In this document: in pieces, positions 51,058-63,284 of the stretch
Numbering within the stretch: the stretch's first letter is position 1
Layout: each line of letters starts with the position of its first letter
Source of the DNA: Grifola frondosa
Lineage: Eukaryota > Basidiomycota > Agaricomycetes > Polyporales > Grifolaceae
NCBI GenBank assembly: GCA_001683735.1
Contig: LUGG01000023.1
Coordinates: forward strand, 744,001-808,000
Direction of reading: 5' to 3'
Length of the DNA: 64,000 bases
Position numbers and translations under genes: made by a program
The notes under the pieces: generated by a model
Seen by the model: only the letters and a program-made list of their open reading frames with translations
Told to the model about the DNA's origin: nothing
Database searches by the model: none

Positions 51058-53395
51058 CTATGCAACGTTGTTCAGCAACCCCACTTTGAGCCACATCTCT
51101 GGCTTCGTGCTATCCTTCCCCACTGTCGGGTACCGAACCCCTGCGAGGTTCCAAACGATTGGTTTGTCGGACAAGGAGAATGTGAACTTCGATAAAAGAA
51201 GTGACAGGACCACTTCTGCCAACCAATCTCAGTCAGAGAAGTGAATGTAAAACAGATGCCGACACTCACTCATTTCCAGCTGTGAGAACTTGAATCCGCT
51301 ACCAAACCAAGGTCAGATATTAGTTAGAAAGGTAACAACAGCAACATACATGCACGCTCGCCCACCACCGAGGAAAGTCATCCTGCAACATCAATAGACT
51401 TTCAGCAGCAGCAGTAGCACGAAGATCTAGGAACTCACAAATTAGAGTAGACACCGGGAATATGCGCCTCGCTGACAGTCTCAGGCAGAGGGGAAAGCCA
51501 ACGCTCAGGCTTCCATTCAAGCGCGTCGTCGCCCCAGACTGCCTTGTTGCAGTTGGACGCTAAGACTCCGACCACAATTCCCGTGTTCTTGGGAACCGGA
51601 ATCTCATTGATGATGGAACCATCGACTCCACGAATGGGCTCAAGAAGTGGCATCACGATATCCTTACGTGTCCTAATTATACGGGGAAATCAGCGACACG
51701 GACGAAGAAAATTGAATTACACACTCCCGAAACACAAATGTGGCCGGGGCACGGCTATCAAACAAGTAGTGAGTGCTGCTCTCATACGGACAAGTGGCCA
51801 ACGTACAGGCGCAATGTCTCTCGGCACACGGCATCGAGGTATGGCAGCTCGATTAGTTCGTCATACGGCAGATCTCCGCCATTGCTCGCTTCCAGGATTT
51901 CCTTACGGACTCTATTTTGAACATCAGAATGTTCCGCCAATAACTGCAGGATCAATGATAACGCGTTCGATGTGGTGTCCATCGCTGCGAATGTGAGTGT
52001 CCTATTTCCATGTATGTCGATATAATGCAGATCACCATAGATCAAATTGAAGGCTTACGACATCTGCGCAATAAGCTCGTGCTCTGGCAGCCTGTCCGCC
52101 TCGGACGCTGCTATGTTCGCCTTCACTGTGTATGAAGTTTAGCTAATGTGCCGGTAGAAGAGGATCCGCTTACGTAGGATGCTCATAATATCCTTTTCCT
52201 CGATTTCCTGCGAAATTGCCTCGTCGCCTCGTATCAAAACCTCTTTCTTCTTTTCGAAGATTTCAGTCGAATGAGTGTGCATGGCGTCCACGATCGAGAT
52301 GAGGTGCTTGACACCCTTGTGCGGGAACATCTCCACAACCTTCCGACGCAGTGCCGGAGGGCCTACCTGAGGAATGAACGGAATCATCCGCCGCAATATT
52401 TGAAGCCTCGACAAGACTGGCCTGTCCATGATATGATTTAGCCAAAGACATAAGAACATACGTAACAAACACTCACAAATAATTCTTGATCGCGTCTCCG
52501 TAAGGGTTCGGCACGTCTTCTACAAGCGGATCGAATGAATATCCGAGGCCAGCTTGTCCGATGAGCTCCAGGGCGGTGCGTCCCATCCACCCAAGCATAT
52601 CGACTTCCCCGACCCCTGCACGTACACCAGACTCGATCGCGTCGCAGAGCTTCCGCCACAGTCGTGAGCCCAACACAGTGAGCAAGCATGATGCACGCTT
52701 ACCTTGTGAGAAATTTGGTAGAATGCTGGCATCATGCGGCGCATATGCTTGATCGAGAACACTGGATTCAGGAGCTTCCGCTGTTTGCGGTGGTGATCGC
52801 CTGGACATTGTTGAGTGAGTGACTCCGGGGACAACACCCTGCGAATGATAGAGACCTAACGTTGACAGGAGTCCTGGTCCAAGTGTAAGCAAATTGCTCC
52901 TTAAAAAGCCATCAATGCAGGAATTTTTGAGGCAGCTGATATATGACGGTACTTAATGAGGAAGGCCGATTCCTCATAGATGTGCTGGTCCTTGACGATA
53001 ATACTATGCAATGCCTTTGGATCGTACACATATAGGAACTTTTGCTGCGGGATAATTCTTCATGGACAACATCGCATATAATCGTATGAATGATCACTTA
53101 CGCCAAAAATGCTATGGAGTTTCACCACTGAGCCGTACTTCTCATTCAACTCTTGGTGAAAACTCCACGCGTGCCGATCGAACAACTGATCTATGTTTCC
53201 TGAAACGTAGGCAAGTGGCTCAACAGACGAGCAGAGCATAGCGGGATAGCGATGCTCACCTTTCCAGAAAGATTGAGGGGGAGGACCAGGAATGTTGTCG
53301 AGAGTAGATTTGCCGATTTTCTGCGGAAAGTACTTCCACAAGATCCACGACACACAGCAAATGAAGAAACCCTGCAATAACAGTATAACTGCCAT
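51058..53395 (-). CDS. Cytochrome P450 H (CYP5150-like by appearance)
   Basis: Complete haem monooxygenase of a third family. Starts MAVILLLQGFFICCVSWILW (anchor), hinge IPGPPPQSFWKGN. Blocks: DQHIYEESAF, HRKQRKLLNPVFSIKHMRRM (helix C), EIDMLxW-type EVDMLGWMGRTALELIGQ, MSTLTFAAMDTTSNALSL (I helix, Met where Gly is usual), CRETLRLY (ExxR), EWKPERWLSPLPE and FLGGGRACIGFKFSQLE (haem Cys). Ends WLKVGLLNNVA at 51058. The haem-region intron splits the Ile codon after Cys, a different place from the OrdA-like group. All traced joins keep frame. It lies between the two copies of P450-I. The CYP subfamily assignment is a guess. Confidence 0.87.
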
Positions 53396-53451
53396 GATCA
53401 GGAGAATAATTTCAGAGCGTGTAGAGATAAGTTAGGGGCAATCGCAAGTCG

Positions 53452-53579
53452 GTACTATATACGAGAACAACCGGCTGACGTTATCTTGACATGTCTAAAA
53501 CGAACGAATGAACAAATGTCCGTACACTTCGGTGGGAAGTATTTCAAGACAGATGACTCCTGCGAATGGCCTAGAGGTG
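53452..53579 (-). repeat. Tandem promoter repeat of P450-H, unit 1
   Basis: About 128 bp similar to 53605-53750 in direct orientation (shared CGGCTGACGTTAT, TTGACATGTCTAAAA, ACAGATGACTCCTG, CTAGAGGTG). It includes a TATATAG box (plus-strand CTATATA, 53455-53461), 60 bases before the P450-H start codon. Confidence 0.75.
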
Positions 53580-53604
53580 CGACAAATAACTTTATCAGTG
53601 TTCC

Positions 53605-53750
53605 GTACCATATACGAGAGCGGCTGACGTTATATTGACATGTCTAAAATGAATGAACAGATGTCAGACAGATACGGTCGGCATGCAGGACAGTACACCG
53701 TGATGGGAAGCATTTCAGGACAGATGACTCCTGTGAATGATCTAGAGGTG
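53605..53750 (-). repeat. Tandem promoter repeat of P450-H, unit 2
   Basis: Second, slightly longer unit with the same order of blocks; its TATA equivalent reads CATATA (plus strand). The upstream control region of P450-H was therefore duplicated. Confidence 0.75.
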
Positions 53751-54852
53751 ATACTTATGTTTGATAACCCTCCTGGACATTTAAATCTTTCGGCAGGCAA
53801 GATTATGACAGCCGGGGCTGCTGATAAGATACCGAGTGGACGCGTAATACCCCTGCGAATAGTGTTGGTTAATACACACTTCGTGATCACTAACTGCTCC
53901 AGGGAAAAACAATCCCAGAAGAATGGCAATTCTCACCAGAAGTTCTCGATGACGCAGGCCTTCCAAGAAGCCATGACTGCGGAACTGTGTGGAGGTCTTA
54001 TCGTTTGTACGCAACAACATGCGTCTTTCTTGTGGTGAAGAAATCGCAGATGCAGACCACATACATATGGTCTACTGTTTTGCTCGAGTTCTCTTCGACG
54101 GTGCCCCGCTCTATTTTGACTTCGCTCACGGCATTAGCCTAAGCTAAGACCAGTCAAAGACCAGTGGCGAACTTGACCGGCCGGCCTGCCTCAAAAATGC
54201 TGAATCTGGACAGGAAATCCGGTAACTTCGCTGGGTTTGCAAGGTAAATTTAAAAAAAAGCCGGGTCGGGACAAGAATTGGGTTAAATTTCGGCCCTTAA
54301 AAATGCTAATTCCGGACAAACGTCTAGTGGAGTACTAGTACGTCTTTGCCCGGCCTGCGAGAGAATGGGGGAAAGAAGTAAGGCGGCGGGACTTGACGAT
54401 GAACATGGAACTTGGGTCAGGTAGACCCGCATTAGCCCAATGAGGACGCTGGATACCAAGAACATCTTGCCATTATCCTATGCACAGGATAGTGCAGCAG
54501 TTCATGGTCAGGATAGGTAATGGATAAACTAGGCACTAGATATTCACAATGAATCCGACATATAGATACAAGAAATTGAAGCTCAAAGGTATCCGGAGTC
54601 GGGATACAAAAATTAGCTAGATGGGATAACCCTTCAATTCATTCAGGATAAGCCTCGAGCGCCGGGATACGTCTCCGATCTGCAACCAGAAATGGAATCA
54701 AGATTCAAGGCATAGAAAGCTCAGCGGATCCTGTTGTGGTAGAATTGACCAAACGAGAGGCGGGCAACATGTGCCGTACAAAAAGTAGCTTTAGATAGAT
54801 TTCGCAATATATTAGATGGCATTGGGTGGGGTGAGGCAGTTTACTCAGCCAT
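53751..54852. other. Intergenic region upstream of P450-H, with GATA-rich patch
   Basis: No gene recognised. Between about 54445 and 54670 there are about twelve GATA cores on both strands, most as GGATA, far above chance for 230 bp. Could be a GATA-factor-bound upstream region, or a decayed simple repeat. Confidence 0.4.
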
Positions 54853-57640
54853 AGGCGGATTGGGGGCAGGATCGGAATATCGAACACAGGCGGTGGAGGC
54901 CCCAAATTACTCATCTCCGTTTGAACACCAAAGGTGCCCTTACCGGGCTTTGGAAATCATTGAGTTGATGCACAAAACAAGAGACGAGGGTGAAACTCAC
55001 TAAATGGTGATGCTACTCCCGCACTTGAGCAAGCGCTCCCTCCGCTGCTCAAACGTCTCCCCGGCAAACTGCGGCTCCTCTTTTACCTCGACCTTGTAGC
55101 GCGATATAATGAGCGACAGAATTGCGACGGCCTCCGTCTCGGAGAATCTGCATACAGACAACCAAGATGAGTGTGATACATGATGAGGTCAGTTGGCAGT
55201 CTGTACGCACCGACGGCCCACACAGGCGCGAGGACCCCCGCTAAATGGCAGGAACGCATCGCGCGGCCAATCTCCAAGGAAGCGCGAGGGCTTAAACACG
55301 TGCGGGTCTTCCCAATACCGCGCTGCGCGCCAGGGTCAATGTTAGTGTCCGCCCATAGGAGACGCAATGCTGCATAGGGCACCCACGATTGTAGTGCAAA
55401 CCGGGGGTGTGGAGGAGAATGTAGGTGCCTTGTGGGACGGGGACGGTAAGCTTCTCACCGGCAGCGTTGGAGGTGACGAGCGTCGTATCCTCTGCACTAC
55501 TCTTCGGAATGCCTAAGACCTGTGATCACGGGAGGGAGGGGTGTAAGGCTCAATGCTACTGCAAAGCCAATGGTAGACTGACAGGGGGGAACATCCGGAG
55601 GGTCTCATTGAATACTCTATTATTGAAAGCGGAGTAGTCAGTATTAGCAAACTTTTGGAAGAAGTGGCCTTGAAATATGACGCACGCCATGGAATAGCTT
55701 AGTGATCCCATGTCTTCGTAATTCTGATGATCGCTAATTTGTGAGCGCAAAGCGATGTGTACCTTCAGTCGACACGCACAGGTCTTCTACCATTCGGAAG
55801 GACACTCTTGATATGCTGATACAGAATTTCCTGCTCGTCTGGATACAGCGCTAACAGGGCAAAGGTGAATGCAAGTGTATGCGCAGTAGTCTGATTTGCC
55901 AGTTAGACACAACATATCAACAACGCTCGAATTATATTTGCCTACCTCGTGTCCTGGTAGACGGTTACTGGGTTGATAAAAATGAGACACAACACGAAGA
56001 CGATCACTCACCGGCGATGAGAAAGATGAAGATGTTCCCTGTCAATCTTCGTTAGCACAAGCTCACGGAATTTGAAGCTGAGGAGACTCACCGATAAGCT
56101 CGCTATCGCTCAACTTCATTTGTCCCTCCGATTCCTCCTCGTTCGCGTCTAATAAACTGCTGAACAGATCATAGCGTTCCTCTTTCTTCTCGGCCGTCTT
56201 GCGGGCCTGCACCATCTCCGCCATGTAGCGCTGCGCCATGCCGTCAATTTACCTTCACAAAAATGTGAAAGAGAAGATGACACACCTCAAGATTATCATA
56301 TGCCAGCTTGAAGCGGCGAATGGTCTCTGTAGGTCCCCAGTTGAGCACCCAGTCGGGCAAGATCACCTTCATGTGTAATTTAGTTGAAACCTCGTGGAGC
56401 GCGTCCTGATCGTAAATGAATCAACTCTCCCACTCAGAGGGCGCATATATAAAACTAGAACTAGCCTTGAAAGTCATAGAGTGTCCGGCGGGGATGACTT
56501 CGCCGCCCGTCCAGGCTACGCGCTGGCCGAAACCTGCGACGCCAATCACGAACAAGGCGATCTGCATATGACAGGAGCGTACGAAGAGCATGTTACGGGG
56601 GATGGGGAATGAGTCTCGATACTAGTCAGACTAAAGGAAGGCGCATACCGGGACGGTCAGATCCACAATATGATCTACAGTGATGCTGTCCTGCGTTCCC
56701 CACACATTGTCGAAGAGATCGAGCACAATATTTACAGACTCGTCCCACACCAACTTGTTATTCCGCTAACGGTTAAATATACCACACATGTGGAAAGAGG
56801 GTAGGTCCAAGACAGGCGCAAGGTGGGAGTGGAGTACAAATAAGCTTCAAAACGTTGCGAGAATGGCAACACGTACCTCAGAGAACGCCGGCGCAGCGAT
56901 CTTTCGTTGTCGCTTCCACTCATCGCCCTCTGTGATTACGATGTTGCTTCCGAAGAAGGATAACACCTTGTACTGTTCCACAGGTTTGGGGAAGCGAGCA
57001 CGCGAGCTTGTGACTTCCTGTACATGTCAAAAGTGTAAAAGTATCGTTGAACTGAGCAGGCTCCAAGTCTCAGAATTTACTTTAATGGCAACCGGGTCTG
57101 CGAGCAACATTGTGACGCGAGCCTCCGGCCAAGCATTCACCTGCACACATAAGTTTGAGCACGATCGCGTTTTCCGACAGATATACACCGACTCGCCGCT
57201 GAAGCGATATCCCAACCAATTTCTTCGAACTCTCCATGCTTGCGCAACCATCCGGTGAAGTTGCCCGGACATATCCCTCGAATGTACTTGGGGAGAAATG
57301 GAGAGGCTATCGTAAATAGCGTGCGGTAGCCCGGGTGGTCTCTGTTGTTCCCCCACGACCCAAATCAGTTGTCGTGTAGAAAAGCCCTACAGGAACTCAC
57401 TGGATCGATTGGACTGCCTTGCGGAAGTCAAGATACTTATGGATTACATAGAGCACAAAGATGGAGGATCCAACAAGTATAGTCGTGTGTGACAGCATCC
57501 CGGCGAGTTTCTTGTTAATATGCCCTCACAGGAGGTAGCACAGAGGGAGTTGTATGAGTGGACATATGGCCGGGATACATCTTACAGGTGGGAATATTCT
57601 ATCGGTTCGATTCCCTCCGCGATGGAGACGTGGCAGCCTG
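54853..57640. repeat. Segmental duplication, copy 2
   Basis: Direct copy of about 47960-50785, offset by about 6.9 kb, carrying P450-I2. Confidence 0.85.
54911..57498 (-). CDS. Cytochrome P450 I2 (duplicated pair, copy 2)
   Basis: Duplicate of I1 with the same exons, including the 8-nt exon (55946-55953) within AGHET. Starts MLSHTTILVGSSIFVLYVIH. Haem motif FSGGPRACVGRRFSE; ExxR in ETLRMFPP, which is in frame here and continues VLGIPKSSAEDTTL. Ends YPVRAPLVFKRR, stop at 54911. The frame is unbroken where traced. Differences from I1 include small indels in introns and scattered substitutions; the EEPQFAGETFEQRRERLLK block is kept. Substrate unknown. Confidence 0.87.
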
Positions 57641-57846
57641 TGAACCCTGTTGGTCCAATGACCATGCCTTGTTATTTTAGTATTGATGCCATGGCCCCTT
57701 AGCATTAATTCATGGAGCAGCATTGAAACCCCGAGTCCGCAACGCGCACATCGGTGGTGGTGATAGCGGTGGCTGTGGCTGTGGCGATGGCTGCGCTGAC
57801 GTGTGGCCCAAGCGCAAGGCGATCGCGACACAATCGCGACAGGGTA

Positions 57847-58310
57847 CTATTACTTGGGAGGTTCCTGAAATTCCCAAAATATTTCAGGAACTAATCGTTA
57901 CAAGGGGCATGAGATATCGACCACCGCGCACAAAAGCTCTATGCGTCGATGTATTTCAGCAACAACCAGACGGCACCCCTTCCATACTCGATAAAATATT
58001 ACTTGGGTCACATGGAGTGTGTATATAGGTTATGTTGAACATTGTACGGTATTTTTTTTTAAAAAGGAGAAGCAGTTCTCTGGCCATGACAAAATGTCAG
58101 ACTCTACTACCTGCGTGCAGCCGGATTTTGAGGGTCATTCCCGGCACACCTCCAAAACACCTTCCTCTTTATGGTTTTGCTCCATTCTTTTTTCAACATG
58201 TACCTAGAGAGATGTTCTACCATGCCATGTAGAAATAAAAGGCACAAGACATCTGGCGATGCTGTAGGAGACGAAGCGCAGGAAATTTTCAGGAACCCCC
58301 CAAGTAATAG
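57847..58310. mobile_element. MITE-like element with TA target site (mariner-type)
   Basis: About 464 bp. The ends CTATTACTTGGGAGGTTCCT (57847 onward) and, inverted, CTATTACTTGGGGGGTTCCT (ending 58310) match over about 24 bp with one or two differences, and both are flanked by TA (57845-57846, 58311-58312). No coding capacity. TA duplications are typical of Tc1/mariner elements, so this is probably a non-autonomous derivative. The left end contains a hairpin (57861-57871 with 57881-57891, GTTCCTGAAAT). Confidence 0.7.
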
Positions 58311-58592
58311 TATTTGTCTCCCCAACAGTGATTGTGATAGAAAATATATATACCAGTCATGCAACAGTAATATGCATCATATCATCTCGCAGCAATGACA
58401 TTACAGACAAAGTTCTATGTATTTAGAAAATCAGAAACTTGGACAACAAGTGCAACAAGTGCAACGAGTGACAGGAATCCCTCCAACCTTGATACACCGC
58501 GAAAAACTGTACTGCGTACAACTGTATGTTACAATGTTCGACAATGGTATTACACTCGTCTGGTTTTCCGTTGGGACGTGGATATCAAAATT

Positions 58593-60021
58593 CTACTGAG
58601 TCATGTCTAAGACGACACGGCCGACAACCGTGCCCTTTTCAAGGCCTTCGTACGTCCTGGACGAAGGTGGCAACGATAAGTAGGAAGAACACAACATATG
58701 TGCGTATGTCACGTACTCTGCGAGAGCCGCCAGGGGCTTCACTACGTAGAAGCACTTCACCTTCCCGCGGGCGGCGATATCCAGCGCCTCCCTCGCGTCC
58801 TGGCGATTACTGCACAAACACAACATGCATACATCAGCACTCTGCGCACACCTTGACAGAACGAGCCACATACCCAACATAAGAGCCATAGATGCTGATG
58901 CTCTTCGTGACAGTGAAGAAGATGTCTGCGCTCAGCTTGCCATGGCCCGGGAGGCCGACAGCCATCAGGTTGCCGCCCATACGGAGATAATCAATCGCCT
59001 GCTCGTATGCAGCGCTCGTCGCAGCGGCGACAACCGCAGCGTGCGCGCCAAGCCCGTCAGTCGCATCAACGACGTCCTTCACGAGGTCCTTCGTCTCCTT
59101 GAAGTCGATCCACTTCTCAGCGCCGAGCTTCATTACCAGGTCTTTCTTCTCCTTGCCCGTATCTATGAACGATGGTCAGCTTAGTAGCGAAGGAATGTGG
59201 CAGGGAAGTCGTACCGATAGCAACAACACGGAGGCCCATGGCCACGGCGTACTGGACGGCAAGATGGCCCAGTCCTCCTCCAGCACCGGGAGAACGATCC
59301 AGTCGCCGATGTGAGTGTTCGAGTACTTGATTGCACGGTAGACGGTGATACCCTGCAGACATGACTAGCATGAGTTTGGAAGTTCCGGAGCATGATGCAC
59401 TTTAACTGACAGCGCAGAGGATCGAGGCTGCCTCAGCACTCGAGATCCCCTCGGGAATAGGCGTGACATGGCTGACCCAGGACACAACGTACTGTGAGAA
59501 CGTGCCGTCGACGCTGAATCCACTGTAGCGGCCGTTCAAGCAGCCTGGCGAAGCGAAGGTCAGCAAAGAAAACGCAAAAAATGACGTCATGGTGTTGCAC
59601 TCACTCTGTTCAAGGCCCTTTCTGCAGGGCTCGCAGTCCAAGCAAGAGTAGGCGAGCCATTTGATACCGACGCGGTCACCGACTTTGACGGGGGACTCCT
59701 GAGTGTGCTCGCCGATAGCGACAATCTTGCCGACGCCCTATAGGTGCATATATCAGTAAATTGGACTCCTCGACCAAAGACGAAAAAGCGCACCTCATGT
59801 CCTCCGATAAGAGGCAGCTTGGCCTTGAGCGGCCAGTCGCCGTTGCGGGCGTGCAAGTCGGTGTGGCATACACCGCTGCAGTCGAGCTTCACAAGGCACT
59901 CGCCAGGCGCAAGCTCCGAGGGTTGCTTGACGGGGAAGTCGTCAATGATCTTTAACGGCGCGTCGTTCGTCTCGACGATGGCAGCCTTCTGGAACTTCGG
60001 GATTGTGAAGCTGGTAGACAT
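58593..60021 (-). CDS. Zinc-dependent alcohol dehydrogenase (ADH1-like)
   Basis: Medium-chain NAD-dependent ADH, cytosolic ethanol/alcohol oxidation-reduction. Starts [20 protein letters not shown]. Zinc and domain motifs: [16 protein letters not shown] (catalytic Cys), LIGGHEGVGK (catalytic His), [11 protein letters not shown] (structural zinc region; the fourth Cys follows an intron as [19 protein letters not shown]), and the coenzyme motif [16 protein letters not shown]. Ends [17 protein letters not shown] at 58593. Six or more introns. One base seems missing at about 59288 (CTCCCGGTGC for one more C or G), breaking frame just before the GAGGGLG loop. Could reduce or oxidise alcohols made by neighbouring P450s, but ordinary fermentation is equally possible. 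Confidence 0.9.
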
Positions 60022-61219
60022 GACTCAGGTGGTAGCTGAATGCGTGGGTGAGTGGGTAGGCGAAAAAGTGGAGGGTACGATGGAGACTATGTGTACCTAG
60101 ATGCTCAGCTTAAATATCCCCGAGAATAACCTTGGGGAAGGTTAGGACCGTGTCCGAGCTGGAGCCAATCGATGGCCATCACTGGGAGGATAGGGGCCTC
60201 GACATTCCTGAGATATCGGACTTCCGCCTGGATGAGCCTCGTTCCGACGCTACATTCTCGATTGTCTTATCCTTCACACCAATCACCGTCATGAGTACTC
60301 GTGAGCACACTCGAGCACAGCGTGGCCGCAGCCCGAACTTACTTACCTCCAAGTTCCTGTGGCGATTATTCGGCCCTTCTCGGCCTTACCAGACCGGGTC
60401 CTTGGCTCAGAATGTGGGGTAATGATCATGACCTCACTCAGTGCATTTTCACGCGCTCAACGGAAAGTAAAAAGAAATGGCCGGGAAACTCCAGAAATTT
60501 CAACATTAATGAGACGGGATGCTCACCGGTATGGGTTACGGAAGCTAGAATGAGCAAATAACCTTCCGGAAGGAGATCGCAGCAGGTCTATGTGGGTACG
60601 GCGATTTTGTTAGCTGAAACTGAAGGATTGATATTCCCCGATGTCACGCACATTGAGAACATAGAAATTTGTTGACTATAATTGATTTTATAGACAAGAT
60701 ACAAGCCCAGGACTTTGGTCACTTTTAGTGCTCTTGGGTCATGCAAATGCGGGGGTAAGTAATCGCGAAGGCGTCGTGGCTGCGTGCGACCTTCGCTTAC
60801 GCCTATCCCGCGTAATATTCAGACTCACGTGGACAGGGATGCAGGCTGACTCGTCGTGATGTGCTAAGAGCGCCGATATTCACTTGCCAGAGTCTCCCAG
60901 CTGATGGTTCAAGTGACTTGTAGAGCGCCGGAAGGCGATAAATGCCTTTCAAATCGGATGGCCGACGGAAGAAAACAAAAAACACTCGGTTGCCTGCGGA
61001 ATACACTATGGAGACTGCAATGATCGCAGTCCTCTCAGCACAATGCGGGGCCCCGCAAGGTTGATCAGCGATGAGTCTAACCTGAATTGAAATCCTTTCC
61101 CGGAAGATGCAGAAGACAGAATCCCATGAAGACCATCCAGTGCTTATCAAAATTCGCGGATGCAAAAACTTTAACAGCTGACCACATTGTTCACAGTTAT
61201 CGATTGAGGGGAGATCTAG
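60022..61219. promoter_or_regulatory. ADH promoter and intergenic region
   Basis: A minus-strand TATTTAAG (60109-60116) is 88 bases before the ADH start. The remainder to P450-G has no recognisable gene or repeat. Confidence 0.45.
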
Positions 61220-63284
61220 TCAAGCGCGATCCTTTGTTTGGCTTGTCTTGCGTATGAGACCCTCGGCTGCTACCGAACGAGGCGCGATGCTGTATGTGAA
61301 TTCAACAGGATACCTGTAATCGCAGAGTTGTAGCCGCGCAAAGGAACAAGAAGTTGAAACTCACGAGAGGAAACCGGACGTCATCCTTGCTTCCACAGGA
61401 ATTGTTTCGCCGTTCGCTCCCACCGCTGGAATTATGTCGAAGACATGCAACACAGTGGCGATGTTGATGAAGAGCGATGACTCGGCGAAATTCCGGCCGG
61501 GACAAATCCTACAAACAATTGAGCTTGGTACCGGGGCATTGCACAAGATAATGATACCTTCGTCCATAGCCGAAGGCAATCGTACTCGGGTCTCTGATGT
61601 CGGAATTTAGCTTTCCGTCCTTGATAAACCGCTCTGGCATAAACTCCTCTGGCATCGAATACACCTTCGGGTCATGCAGAAATGCCTACATATCGAATGT
61701 CAGTATGTTATCTCACTTTCCGGATTATCAAACCTACCATGCATTGGCCATCACTACAGAGCCTTCGGGGATGAGGTAGCCCTTGTATTCATTATCGGCT
61801 ACCGAGCGATGGAACACACCGAGAGGCGCGACGTTCTGCCAGCGTAAGCATTCCTTCACAATCGCATTGATATATATGAGTGACGGGCGGTCGCCAAAGT
61901 CAGGCAGCCGGGTAGCGCCCACTAAGTTATCGAGCTCAGCTTGCGCTTTCTTCTGCACATCAGGGTAGAGAATCATCGCAAGGAAGAACGCATGCAGCGT
62001 GGAGAAAGTCTGGATAAGAACGTGGTAAGCGCAAAATCAAGGGCAGATCATGGTTGTGCAACACACTGTATCAGCTCCCGCTGTGAACATGCGGGAGAGA
62101 TCGATGAGAAATGTACAGGAACGAGAGTAGATTGCCGCTTACCCCCGTACGCAACGCTCATCACATTTTTGCGATTTCTTCCTCATCTTTCATTGCGTCT
62201 CCGTCCAAATCGGATATTCGCTCCAACAGCTCACTTGCGACAGACGGGACAGCCATTCCAGTATTCTGCGATACTGATTAAGATCGGTGATGCTGATGTT
62301 AGAAAAGATTACTTACAAAAGCACTCTTGGCCACCTGAAACGGCACCTCGTTGAGGGCAATGGAATCAGCGCGCCACTTTGCTATTTTCTTCTGAAACCC
62401 GGCACCCGGGACCCATGCAGGTATATGCCTCAAGATTGGCATGTACTCCACCCAAAATGCCCCGGGGACGAATGCTTTGGCGGGACCCTGCGCCGCCTGC
62501 TTTAGAAGCGACACGTATTTGTCGTCGCTATCAGCCACCTCGATGCCATGGACCGCCTTAAGGATGGTGGCTCCGAAGGCACTGGGGACACTGAATGAAT
62601 TTGTGCGGTGCCTGCACGGAGGTGTGAAACTCACTAATGTATATGGTGCGTCAACTGATCAGGGCTTGCTAGTAACTTCCGCAAAAATCGGCGTGTTTCG
62701 TGCAGTTGAGTCTGCTCGTACTTTGATATGACACCCGGGTGGAAGTGTTGCCAGAAGGTTCGGCGAGTGGGCCGCCACCGCGGCCCGTAAGGCATCAGCG
62801 CGAAGTTCCAGTCCCATCCCATTCTACGCAACAACGAATCTGAGACTGAGCTGAATGATACTATTCAGTGCCTTTACCAACTCACAATGAGACGAGCGTA
62901 GACCGCGGTCTGTCCGAGTATATCGCAGATCGTTTCTCGAGCAATTCGAATGCCGCTTCCGGGGATCCTAGAACGATGATAGACTGCCCCAAGAGCTGCA
63001 AGTGCATTACATCACCTGCGAAGATGCTATCATTCCTAGGAGCGCTCAGGTAATAAGAGAATGTACAAACCATACTTTGCAGACCAATCAGCATAGGTGA
63101 CCCATGGTAAACTGCTAGGAATATTGAGCACGTTGCCGAGAATAGGCAGAGGCTTTGGGCCTGGGGGGAGCGGGAGAGTTCTTGGATGGAAAGATGGGTT
63201 TCTTAAAAGCTTCCACAGCAAGATCACGATTAGGATGGCGACAGGTACCAGGAAGCCTGATATCTCGATCGACATATTGACCAT
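61220..63284 (-). CDS. Cytochrome P450 G (OrdA/CYP64-like group)
   Basis: Starts MVNMSIEISGFLVPVAILIV (anchor) and [15 protein letters not shown]. Blocks: DVMHLQLLGQSIIVLGS, GWDWNFALMPYGPRWRPTRR, TFSTLHAFFLAM (end of I helix), ECLRWQ (ExxR), PERFIKDGK and FGYGRR-ICPGRNFAESS (haem Cys; His of the usual GRH is Asn; Arg codon split by the group intron). C-terminus YPVEFTYSIAPRSVAAEGLI, stop at 61220. One base seems missing at 62166-62170: five T for six (plus strand), restoring EEEIAKNVMSVAYG. Otherwise complete. Isolated from the other members of its group by the I/H block. Confidence 0.86.
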
